Assembly: GCA_004296865.1 (NCBI GenBank)
Contig: SCVQ01000267.1
Coordinates: 1 to 6,222, forward strand
Source of the DNA: Nitrospirota bacterium
GTDB lineage: Bacteria; Nitrospirota; Nitrospiria; Nitrospirales; Nitrospiraceae
Reading direction: 5' to 3'
Length of the DNA: 6,222 nucleotides
Under the pieces are notes generated by a model. That model saw only the letters and a list, made by a program, of their open reading frames with translations. It did not search any database and was not told where the DNA came from. The position numbers and the translations under genes were made by a program. Shown in pieces: positions 1-4,457 of the stretch (position 1 is the stretch's first letter; each line of letters opens with the position of its first letter).

Positions 1-13
1 GCTCTTCCGATCT
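1..13. other. Residual Illumina sequencing adapter
   Basis: The window opens with GCTCTTCCGATCT, exactly the 13-base end common to Illumina adapters (reverse complement AGATCGGAAGAGC). It sits at the very first base, as expected for an untrimmed read at a contig end. These bases should be treated as synthetic. Genomic sequence begins at about position 14. Confidence 0.95.
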
Positions 14-144
14 ACCGAGGCTTCAGCGAAAAGGAAGGCTGCATTGACCGTGTAAAGCGGGAACAGGCCTACAAGCGGCCCGTCCCCATCCATCTTTCTT
101 TAGAAGCCTCGTCGCGGCTGGAAGGGATGGGCATGGAGACATAG
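14..144 (+). CDS. C-terminal fragment of an unidentified protein (5' end missing)
   Basis: A frame open from the left edge runs to a TAG stop at 142-144. After the adapter it encodes about 43 residues, beginning YRGFSEKEGCIDRVKREQ and ending RLEGMGMET. Codon choice (AAG, GAA, CGG, GTC, CCC) resembles the other genes of the window, which supports real coding. The tail is charged and soluble-looking, with no membrane segment. I do not recognise the family, and the piece is too short to assign a function. The frame also reads through the adapter, but those first four codons are artefactual. The gene converges on the thiamine-binding protein gene, with the long palindrome at 162-253 between them. 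It could be a chance open frame, though the codon usage argues against that. Confidence 0.5.
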
Positions 145-161
145 CGGGATAATTCTCAAAG

Positions 162-253
162 GGGCGGCCTGGCTGATCCCCTATATTGCGCGCGTCCAGC
201 GAGCACTTTCCAAAGTGCGCGTTGCGCGAGCAGGGGGATTAGCCAGGCCGCCC
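162..253. repeat. Long imperfect palindrome between convergent genes (cruciform or bidirectional terminator)
   Basis: The left arm 162-181 (GGGCGGCCTGGCTGATCCCC) is complementary to the right arm 234-253, with a single G-T wobble in 20 pairs. The 52-base interior carries a second perfect hairpin: GCACTTT (203-209), CC, AAAGTGC (212-218). GCGCG-rich stretches flank it and can extend pairing imperfectly. The element fills most of the gap between the + strand gene ending at 144 and the minus-strand gene ending at 287, so termination in both directions is plausible. No long T tract follows on either strand: the minus strand has CTTTGAGAATT after the stem and the plus strand has none. It is therefore not a canonical intrinsic terminator. 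A dispersed intergenic repeat is the main alternative. Confidence 0.75.
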
Positions 254-286
254 AGCCCTTCCGTTCGTCAGCCGAGACTCCCTCTT

Positions 287-595
287 CTATGTCTTCAGCT
301 TCCGTTTCAAATGCTTTTCTACGCTGGCGACTTTGCCGGAGAGTCGGCCCTTGTGGCCCTTCCGGTAGTCCACCTTGATCGTGCAAGAGATACGGCCGCA
401 GTCTTTTTTCATCCGTTCGTAGCACTTCCGCACCACGCCGAAGACTTCGTCCCACTTCCCTTCCAGGACCGTGCCCATCGGATTGAGCCGGTAGTCCACC
501 CCGCTTTTATCGATAATGTCCAGGGACCGCGACACGTATTTGCCCACGCTCTCCCCTTTTCCAAGGGGACTCATGCTGAACTCCAACAGCACCAT
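287..595 (-). CDS. MTH1187 family thiamine-binding protein (UPF0045/YkoF-like)
   Basis: The product has 102 residues, the normal length for the MTH1187/UPF0045 (Thiamine_BP) family. These are small ferredoxin-fold cytoplasmic proteins that bind thiamine or related pyrimidines. The N terminus reads MVLLEFSMSPLGKGESV and is followed by SLDIIDKSGVDYRLNPMGT and VLEGKWDEV, the family's most conserved blocks. ISCTIKVDYRKG then lies at residues 69-80, ahead of a basic tail (KHLKRKLKT). The frame extends 15 codons upstream, but the ATG at 595 is chosen because the family always begins near MVLxEFS and because AGGAGG (605-600) stands 4 bases before it. The gene lies downstream of the precorrin-2 dehydrogenase gene on the same strand with a 111-bp gap, so co-transcription is possible. 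The biological role of the family is poorly defined, and a thiamine transport or sensing role is inferred only from homologues. Confidence 0.9.
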   Translation of the reverse strand: MVLLEFSMSPLGKGESVGKYVSRSLDIIDKSGVDYRLNPMGTVLEGKWDEVFGVVRKCYERMKKDCGRISCTIKVDYRKGHKGRLSGKVASVEKHLKRKLKT

Positions 596-599
596 CGCG

Positions 600-605
600 C
601 CTCCT
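600..605 (-). promoter_or_regulatory. Ribosome binding site deciding the start of the thiamine-binding protein
   Basis: On the minus strand AGGAGG is followed by four bases and then ATG at 595. This perfect Shine-Dalgarno selects the internal ATG over the in-frame ATG at 640, which lies in the low-complexity spacer. Confidence 0.75.
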
Positions 606-606
606 C

Positions 607-705
607 TCAATGAATTGATCCATTGAACCATTTGAACCATTGCGTGATTGATTCATGGCTTCGGTCGATGAGCCAATGATTCAATCGTCAATGAGTCAAT
701 TCCCT
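607..705. repeat. Low-complexity CATTGA/TCAATG spacer with an inverted repeat
   Basis: The spacer is built from stuttering, degenerate copies of CCATTGAA (around 619-641) and of the inverse TCAATGA (around 679-699). The two halves face each other. GATTGATTCATGGCT at 646-660 pairs, with one bulge, with AGCCAATGATTCAATC at 671-686 around a 10-base loop. It lies between the stop of the precorrin-2 dehydrogenase gene (707) and the start of the thiamine-binding protein gene. It could attenuate or punctuate a two-gene transcript or protect the upstream 3' end. No T tract follows the stem, so a classical terminator is not supported. Confidence 0.6.
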
Positions 706-706
706 T

Positions 707-1339
707 TCACGCCTTCGGCTTGTTCTGTTCGTCCAACCAGGCCTGCGGGTACTCGATCCTGCCGGTCAGCTTGAAGCCGTTCACCACCTCTCGCAGCCTG
801 GCACGCCGCAGTTCCGCATCCGGCTCGACCTCCTTCGTCTCATCCCGAATGGCCGCCAGCCACTCCAAGAACTGTGAGAACTGCTCCCCCAAGAGCTGAT
901 CGAGATCCTGACGGAGACGACTGGCAAGGGCCGGCGCCACCCCGCTCGTGCCGATAGCCAGACGCAGGTGACCTTTCTGCACCACGGCGGGCAGAAAGGC
1001 ATTGGAAAATTCCGGCTGGTCCACCGCGCAGAGAAGAAACCGCTCTTTCTGAGCCAGGGCAAGGAGCGAACGGGAAAATTCAGGGTCATCGCGCAGGGTA
1101 TTGATGACCAACACCGCTCCCTGAGCGTCCGTTTCTCGGAAGCGCCGGACCCGATGTAGGATTTTTGCCGAAGCCGTGAGCTTCTTGAGCTCGTCGCTCA
1201 ACGTCGGACTGATGACGATGACCTTCGCGCTTGCGTCCAGCAGCCGCTGGACCTTCTCGGTCGCTTCATCGTCCCCGCCCAGCACCAAACAGATCCGCCC
1301 GTTGACGTCCAGGGAGAGTTGAAATCCAGGATTCGCCAT
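707..1339 (-). CDS. Precorrin-2 dehydrogenase / sirohydrochlorin ferrochelatase-like protein (CysG N-terminal, Met8/SirC family)
   Basis: This family oxidises precorrin-2 to sirohydrochlorin with NAD, and some members then insert Fe2+ to give siroheme, the cofactor of assimilatory nitrite and sulfite reductases. The 210-residue length fits stand-alone SirC/Met8 enzymes without the CobA methylase half. Visible parts are a Rossmann beta-alpha-beta (ICLVLGGDDEATEKVQRLL, 16-34), the ATDD-like block VLVINTLRDDPEFSR (76-90), the catalytic-Asp region CAVDQPEFSNAFLPAVV (104-120; D107 is the likely catalytic Asp) and the dimer/active-site block RLAIGTSGVAPALASRLR (126-143). There are two departures from the family: GGD where GGG is usual in the nucleotide loop, and GTSG where STGG is usual. 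The enzyme may be divergent or have altered activity. The start ATG is preceded by GAGAGGA on the minus strand. No uroporphyrinogen methyltransferase or nitrite reductase gene is adjacent. Confidence 0.85.
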   Translation of the reverse strand: MANPGFQLSLDVNGRICLVLGGDDEATEKVQRLLDASAKVIVISPTLSDELKKLTASAKILHRVRRFRETDAQGAVLVINTLRDDPEFSRSLLALAQKERFLLCAVDQPEFSNAFLPAVVQKGHLRLAIGTSGVAPALASRLRQDLDQLLGEQFSQFLEWLAAIRDETKEVEPDAELRRARLREVVNGFKLTGRIEYPQAWLDEQNKPKA

Positions 1340-1389
1340 GCCGTCCTCTCAAATAAAACTGTCAAAAGTCATCACATCCATAAGATCAT

Positions 1390-1437
1390 CCAGTCCGAAA
1401 ACTTTCGACTTGAAGACTTTACGACTTTCAGGACTGG
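1390..1437. repeat. Stem-loop with GACTTT stutter in the divergent spacer
   Basis: CCAGTCC at 1390-1396 is perfectly complementary to GGACTGG at 1431-1437, and pairing continues with GAAA against TTTC after one bulged base. The loop holds repeated ACTTTCGACTT and GACTTTACGACTTTC units. It lies 51 bases upstream of the precorrin-2 dehydrogenase start, so in that direction it would fall in a 5' leader. The remainder of the 1340-1610 spacer contains no gene that I can support. Confidence 0.5.
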
Positions 1438-1516
1438 CCTTCCGTCACGCGTCGCATCATACAACAGGGCCAGGCCCCGGTAAATCACTCCCCTCCCATT
1501 TTCGATGTCCCCCAGG

Positions 1517-1522
1517 TATAAT
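1517..1522 (+). promoter_or_regulatory. Possible -10 box (TATAAT) for the CcmI-like gene
   Basis: A perfect TATAAT stands 89 bases upstream of the GTG start at 1611. The best -35 at 17-18 bp spacing is poor (CTCCCA or TCCCAT around 1493-1499), and there is no TG extension. The assignment rests on the -10 match and on its place in a non-coding spacer only. Confidence 0.35.
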
Positions 1523-1599
1523 GGCGCTCTGTCTGTTGGAACAGTTCTGCGCAGGTCTGAGGCTGTGGTCGAGACGCACAGGGTCGAATCATGCACGCG

Positions 1600-1606
1600 A
1601 AAGGGG
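1600..1606 (+). promoter_or_regulatory. Ribosome binding site selecting the GTG start
   Basis: AAAGGGG stands four bases before GTG at 1611. This supports GTG rather than the upstream in-frame ATGs at 1338 and 1521, which lack a good Shine-Dalgarno and would put a non-signal sequence ahead of the membrane segment. Confidence 0.55.
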
Positions 1607-1610
1607 TCTC

Positions 1611-2063
1611 GTGGCAAACAACATCGTGAGAGTGATCGGGATGGCGGGAGGGGTTATTGCCCTGGCCGGCGTCGCCGCCTGGCTGGGGCTGGCGCATGGC
1701 TGCGAAAAACCTGGCGGGAATGGCGTCATCGCCGGGCGGGTCTCCATCGCCCCTGAGCTTGCCGCCCAGGTCAGCCCCACCGATGTTCTGTTCGTGATCG
1801 TCCGTCGCCCGCAAGGCGCACCCCGCCCGCTCGCGGTCAAACGGATCGACCGGCCGCAATTCCCGGTCTCGTTTGAACTGACCAACGCCGATGTGATGGC
1901 GGAAGGGTCGGAATTGCGAGGCATGGTGGACGTCTTGGCCAGGCTGGACAAGGACGGGCTGGCCGGGCCTCCTCAACCGGGAGACCTTGAGGGACGCTAC
2001 GAGAAGAACCCCACGCTGGCTGGCTCCAAGGAAGTCGAGATCACCATCGACAAGGCCTACTGA
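1611..2063 (+). CDS. Membrane-anchored CcmI/CycH-type Ig-like domain protein (cytochrome c biogenesis related)
   Basis: The product is about 150 residues. Residues 5-30 form a hydrophobic signal or anchor (GMAGGVIALAGVAAWLGLA) ending in HGC; C31 could be lipidated, but Ala at -3 makes the lipobox weak. The rest, from VIAGRVSIAPELAAQV (39-54) through DVLFVIVRRPQGAPRPLAV, FPVSFELTNADVM, VLARLDKDG and the final GDLEG, matches the C-terminal Ig-like domain of CcmI/CycH. In CcmI this domain follows the TPR region and acts in the periplasm in delivering apocytochrome c to the heme ligation complex. Here it stands alone, with no TPR region. The GTG start is chosen from AAAGGGG four bases upstream and from the correctly placed hydrophobic segment. 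No other ccm gene lies nearby. A structural or copper/heme-handling role in the periplasm is inference. Confidence 0.75.
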   Translation: MANNIVRVIGMAGGVIALAGVAAWLGLAHGCEKPGGNGVIAGRVSIAPELAAQVSPTDVLFVIVRRPQGAPRPLAVKRIDRPQFPVSFELTNADVMAEGSELRGMVDVLARLDKDGLAGPPQPGDLEGRYEKNPTLAGSKEVEITIDKAY

Positions 2064-2080
2064 ACGGTCAACCGGCCTCC

Positions 2081-2101
2081 GACCTACCGCTCCGGCAGGT
2101 C
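2081..2101. terminator. Short hairpin at a convergent gene junction
   Basis: GACCT and AGGTC, each followed inward by CCG/CGG, form an eight-pair stem with one A-C mismatch around a CTC loop. It overlaps the HNH gene stop codon and begins 18 bases after the stop of the CcmI-like gene. No T tract follows, so any termination role is uncertain. Confidence 0.3.
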
Positions 2102-2629
2102 GCCCTCCAGCTCCATATTCCAGTAGAGATAATCCCGCCAGCTCTCCGGCGCGTTGCGAATCCCGATGGTGATGGTGATGACCGGATTCCACCGCGGCTT
2201 GACCGGTTTGCGGATGAGCTTCATGTTGGCCTCATCCGGCGTCCGTCCGCTCTTCCGGTTGTTGCAGCGCCAACAGGCCGTGACGATATTTTCCCAGCTC
2301 TTGCGCCCCCCCTTGGCGATAGGGACGACGTGGTCGAAGGTCAACTCTTCCGTGCGGAACTTCTGGCTGCAGTACTGACAGGCATACCCGTCCCGCGTGA
2401 AAATATTGATGCGGGAAAACTTGACCGCCCGGTGGCTGTCCTTCAGCCGGACCAGCTTGAGCAGGCGCATGACGGCCGGGAGCTTGATGGAAATCGAGAT
2501 ACCCTGGATGTCCCGGTCGTAGACCTCCAGGACCTCCACCTTCTCCTGCCACAGCAGCGTGATGGCTTTTTTCCAGTGAACAACCCTGAGCGGCTCGTAC
2601 GTCGAGTTCAGCAGCAGCGTGAGTTCCAT
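2084..2629 (-). CDS. HNH endonuclease
   Basis: The 181-residue protein has the layout of a widespread chromosomal HNH endonuclease family. The N-terminal module (LLLNSTYEPLRVVHWKKAI, 5-23; VEVLEVYDRDI, 31-41) is of unknown role. The C-terminal ββα-metal nuclease has zinc ligands C84xxC87 and C119xxC122. It also has the catalytic DH pair at 99-100 (TFDHVVPIAKGG), then W112, N114 and CNNRK (122-126). All expected HNH residues are present, so catalytic competence is likely. The start ATG is preceded on the minus strand by AGAGGGG with a 3-base gap. There is no adjacent methylase, recombinase, intron or phage gene, so this is more likely a housekeeping nuclease of unknown substrate than a restriction or homing enzyme. 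It converges on the CcmI-like gene with only 20 bp between stops and diverges from the Rieske gene. Confidence 0.92.
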   Translation of the reverse strand: MELTLLLNSTYEPLRVVHWKKAITLLWQEKVEVLEVYDRDIQGISISIKLPAVMRLLKLVRLKDSHRAVKFSRINIFTRDGYACQYCSQKFRTEELTFDHVVPIAKGGRKSWENIVTACWRCNNRKSGRTPDEANMKLIRKPVKPRWNPVITITIGIRNAPESWRDYLYWNMELEGDLPER

Positions 2630-2685
2630 GCACCCCTCTGGGCCAGCGCCCTCACCGACAACGCCAAACGGCTCTCCACTAGCTA

Positions 2686-2714
2686 TTTTCTATGCCATAT
2701 TCTTTTCATAAGAT
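2686..2714 (+). promoter_or_regulatory. Possible promoter for the Rieske ferredoxin gene
   Basis: TTTTCT (2686-2691) and TAAGAT (2709-2714) are separated by 17 bp in the AT-richest part of the divergent spacer, about 107 bp before the Rieske ATG. Each box matches its consensus only partly. The 2630-2820 spacer also holds the palindrome at 2757-2772 and must carry the HNH promoter, which I could not place. Confidence 0.3.
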
Positions 2715-2756
2715 CAAGACCTGCGCCTTGACGCCGCACAGGCACAGCGCTTGATG

Positions 2757-2772
2757 CTCGATGGCCATCGAG
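2757..2772. promoter_or_regulatory. Perfect 16-bp palindrome, possible operator
   Basis: CTCGATGGCCATCGAG is identical to its reverse complement. It lies 48 bp upstream of the Rieske start and downstream of the putative TAAGAT box, in a spacer between divergent genes. With no unpaired loop it is a better candidate for a dimeric regulator's binding site than for an RNA hairpin. No regulator gene is in the window. Confidence 0.4.
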
Positions 2773-2820
2773 GTAGACTAACGGCCCCTGGACACCAGGC
2801 ATGGCAAGAGGAACTGCAGC

Positions 2821-3141
2821 ATGACAAAGGTCGTCACGGTTGCCAAGGTCACGGACCTCGAACCCGGCAGCTGTCTCTCAGTTGAGGCAGAGGGGTTCGG
2901 CATCGCGCTCTTCAACGTCGACGGGACAATCTATGCCACGGACAACACCTGCCCCCATGCCGGAGGGCCCTTGGGTGAAGGCACGCTCTCCGGCGGGATT
3001 GTCGAATGTCCCTGGCATGGCTGGCGATTCAACGTGCGCACGGGAGAGAGGCCGGAGAATCCGGACTTCACCGTGGCCTGTTATCCGGTGGAGATTGCGG
3101 GAAACGACATTCGCGTTTCGCTCCCGCTTGCCGCCGGATGA
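2821..3141 (+). CDS. Rieske [2Fe-2S] ferredoxin (NirD/BphF-like small subunit)
   Basis: This 106-residue soluble protein has a single Rieske domain. The cluster ligands are C44-P-H46 in NTCPHAGGPLGEG (42-54) and C63-P-W-H66 in VECPWHGWRF (61-70), two Cys and two His as required. Spacing and length fit small Rieske ferredoxins such as those of ring-hydroxylating dioxygenases and the NirD-type subunit of NADH nitrite reductase. There is no signal peptide or membrane segment, so it acts in the cytoplasm as an electron carrier. AAGAGGAA seven bases before the ATG gives a good ribosome site. No oxygenase or nirB gene is adjacent, so the redox partner is unknown. It converges on the next gene with 12 bp between stops. 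Confidence 0.93.
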   Translation: MTKVVTVAKVTDLEPGSCLSVEAEGFGIALFNVDGTIYATDNTCPHAGGPLGEGTLSGGIVECPWHGWRFNVRTGERPENPDFTVACYPVEIAGNDIRVSLPLAAG

Positions 3142-3153
3142 GAGGCGCCTGAT

Positions 3154-3651
3154 TTAGAGACCCGGCGGATTGTCGCCGCGCGTCAACGGTCCGGCTTCGC
3201 CGGGCGGCATCAAGTCTTCCGCCGGCATGGAGAGGGGCACCACGGACTTCTTGCTGACATCCACTTGCCAGATGTACTCTCGCTCAAACCACTGTTGCGC
3301 CTGCGGCGTCCCTTCCTCCCGGACAAAGACCTTCACAAGGTAACCCTGCGCCCGTCCTTTCTGACTTTCCACAGTCCATTCCCCAAGCCGGACCCCTTGG
3401 CCACGTGCCGCGATATTCTGCGCCCGTTGCGTGAGCGCCTGCAGCAACGTCGGGGCGTTCTTCGCCCGGTGGGTCTGAACAAGCGCCATCGCCTCGGCGG
3501 CCCCGGCATCGGCCATGGGGTTCAATACCGGCGGCTTCAACGCCCAATAGGCTGTTCCTCCGGCAATCAAGAGGCCGACCACGATGTAATGAATCGTTTT
3601 AACCAGAGAAGAGGAGCGCTGGGTCTGAATCGATTTGCCCGTTTCGCTCAT
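3154..3651 (-). CDS. Single-pass membrane protein of unknown function
   Basis: I do not recognise this 165-residue protein. A polar N terminus (MSETGKSIQTQRSSS) precedes one hydrophobic helix at about 17-38 (LVKTIHYIVVGLLIAGGTAYWAL), followed by a soluble portion. That layout suggests an inner-membrane anchor with the C-terminal domain in the periplasm. The soluble part has an alanine-rich helix (49-85) and a probable beta section (VRLGEWTVES, GYLVKVFVREEG, REYIWQVDVSKKSVVPLS), and it ends in a proline-rich tail (DLMPPGEAGPL to NPPGL). The ATG lies nine bases after the stop of the upstream gene, and no clear Shine-Dalgarno is visible. Translation may therefore depend on ribosomes finishing that gene. 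The pair is probably one operon reading leftwards from the promoter near 4357-4386. Confidence 0.8.
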   Translation of the reverse strand: MSETGKSIQTQRSSSLVKTIHYIVVGLLIAGGTAYWALKPPVLNPMADAGAAEAMALVQTHRAKNAPTLLQALTQRAQNIAARGQGVRLGEWTVESQKGRAQGYLVKVFVREEGTPQAQQWFEREYIWQVDVSKKSVVPLSMPAEDLMPPGEAGPLTRGDNPPGL

Positions 3652-3660
3652 CGAGAGGGA

Positions 3661-4287
3661 CTACCGTCTGCCACTTGCATGGCCGCTACCGGCATAACGC
3701 ATGGGCTTGCCCATTGAATGATCATAAAATATATAATTTTTACGAATTGTTAAACCATGCACTTCAGGATCTACATGATGATTATCTTGACTGCCTGACC
3801 AGCGGATGCGGATATGGGGCCAGACCGCACGATCCCTCTTCCGATCGACGCCATATTGCCACGGCCTTCCCCCCACAAGCACCTGCCCCATGAAGACCTG
3901 CCCTCGATTCTGCTCAAAGTCCGCCTCGAACGCCTCACGTGGCAAATCAAGACTCGCGGGTTCTACCGAGACCGGCGTGGAAGGGGCCGATGAGGCTATA
4001 GGATCGCGGCCCTCCCGCAGGCTCGGTTCGGACACCTTGCCCGGCTCCATGCTTTTGGGAGAGCGGGCCGGCTCCAAGGGGCGATCAAGGAAACGATGGA
4101 CCGACACTCCACTGCGTCGCATAGGAGGAGGAACCAACCCGGCGTCATCCGTCATCACCATTGTACCGGATGCATCAATCCAACTGTAGAACTTGGCCGC
4201 GTCAGTTGAAGCCGGAAGACCGGCAAGCGCCATCCAGGCCAGAACCACCAAGAGGCCTCGTCCATATATTTCACGACGGACCATCAT
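3661..4287 (-). CDS. Exported DUF4124-domain protein
   Basis: With the ATG at 4287 the protein has 208 residues. A signal peptide (MMVRREIYGRGLLVVLAWM, continuing to LPASTDAA near residue 31) is followed by KFYSWIDASGTMVMTDD (32-48) and VPP. This is the DUF4124 signature (YxWxDxxGxxxxTDD) common in periplasmic proteins of unknown role. A Ser/Pro-rich linker leads to a C-terminal region (about 118-208) with FEQNRGQVFMGQVLVGG and TIRKNYIFYDHS that I cannot assign. The last part is unusually AT-rich for this window. The frame continues upstream to an ATG at 4350 and a TTG at 4386. The TTG overlaps the -35 box and is rejected. The ATG at 4350 would make a leaderless mRNA with 21 extra residues and remains possible. 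No Shine-Dalgarno precedes either start. It overlaps no neighbour and is followed nine bases later by the membrane protein gene. Confidence 0.8.
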   Translation of the reverse strand: MMVRREIYGRGLLVVLAWMALAGLPASTDAAKFYSWIDASGTMVMTDDAGLVPPPMRRSGVSVHRFLDRPLEPARSPKSMEPGKVSEPSLREGRDPIASSAPSTPVSVEPASLDLPREAFEADFEQNRGQVFMGQVLVGGRPWQYGVDRKRDRAVWPHIRIRWSGSQDNHHVDPEVHGLTIRKNYIFYDHSMGKPMRYAGSGHASGRR

Positions 4288-4356
4288 GATACAAAAAGCA
4301 TAGTCGCCCAGGCGAACAAAAGTCAACGAACCAGCCGGCTCCTGGACCATGATGCT

Positions 4357-4386
4357 CTTATAAACGCCTCTCACTATACTTGACAA
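4357..4386 (-). promoter_or_regulatory. Sigma70-type promoter for the DUF4124 gene
   Basis: On the minus strand TTGTCA (4386-4381) and TATAAG (4362-4357) are separated by 18 bp, each matching consensus at five of six positions. Transcription would begin near 4350, about 63 bases before the preferred start at 4287, or exactly at the alternative ATG at 4350. The -35 overlaps that of the opposing promoter. Confidence 0.6.
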
Positions 4387-4410
4387 GACCGGAAGCCCCT
4401 GTGCTACAAC
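4380..4410 (+). promoter_or_regulatory. Sigma70-type promoter for the gamma-glutamylcyclotransferase-like gene
   Basis: A perfect TTGACA at 4380-4385 is followed after 19 bp by TACAAC (4405-4410), preceded by TG (4402-4403) in the extended -10 position. The long spacer is suboptimal. Transcription would start near 4417, giving a leader of about 40 bases. TTGACA is one half of the palindrome CTTGACAAG (4379-4387), whose other strand is the -35 of the divergent promoter. Confidence 0.5.
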
Positions 4411-4457
4411 TGAGTGGCTTCCGCGTCCATAAATACGTTTTTAGCCCTCATAACATT

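Noticed and set aside
215..613. + strand open frame over the thiamine-binding protein gene
   Set aside because: It is a frame shadow; the opposite strand has a full-length family match with a perfect ribosome site.
1440..1560. Possible tRNA or other RNA gene in the divergent spacer
   Set aside because: The short GC palindrome GGGCCAGGCCC does not extend into a cloverleaf, and no T-loop signature was seen.
1338..1610. N-terminal extension of the CcmI-like protein back to ATG 1338
   Set aside because: It would overlap the start of the divergent gene and cover the hairpin and TATAAT box. It also places low-complexity sequence before the signal anchor. GTG 1611 has the ribosome site.
1485..2192. 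Long minus-strand open frame opposite the CcmI-like gene, with a run of histidines at its start
   Set aside because: It overlaps two well-supported genes and its composition reflects GC-rich third positions read on the other strand. The histidine run comes from a GATGGT repeat inside the HNH gene.
2084..2629. HNH gene as part of a restriction, homing or phage system
   Set aside because: No methylase, intron boundary, integrase or terminase gene is near, and the protein resembles a widespread chromosomal family.
2821..3157. Second + strand open frame overlapping the Rieske gene
   Set aside because: It has no recognisable motif and lies entirely over a gene with all four cluster ligands.
3836..3846. 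Second adapter-like string CTCTTCCGATC inside the DUF4124 gene
   Set aside because: Only 11 of 13 adapter bases match, with both flanks wrong, and the reading frame runs through it without interruption. It is most likely chance rather than a chimeric join.
4380..4457. Upstream start for the GGCT-like protein at ATG 4380
   Set aside because: The segment contains the promoter boxes, and the added residues do not resemble the family, which begins at MKYFAYADN.
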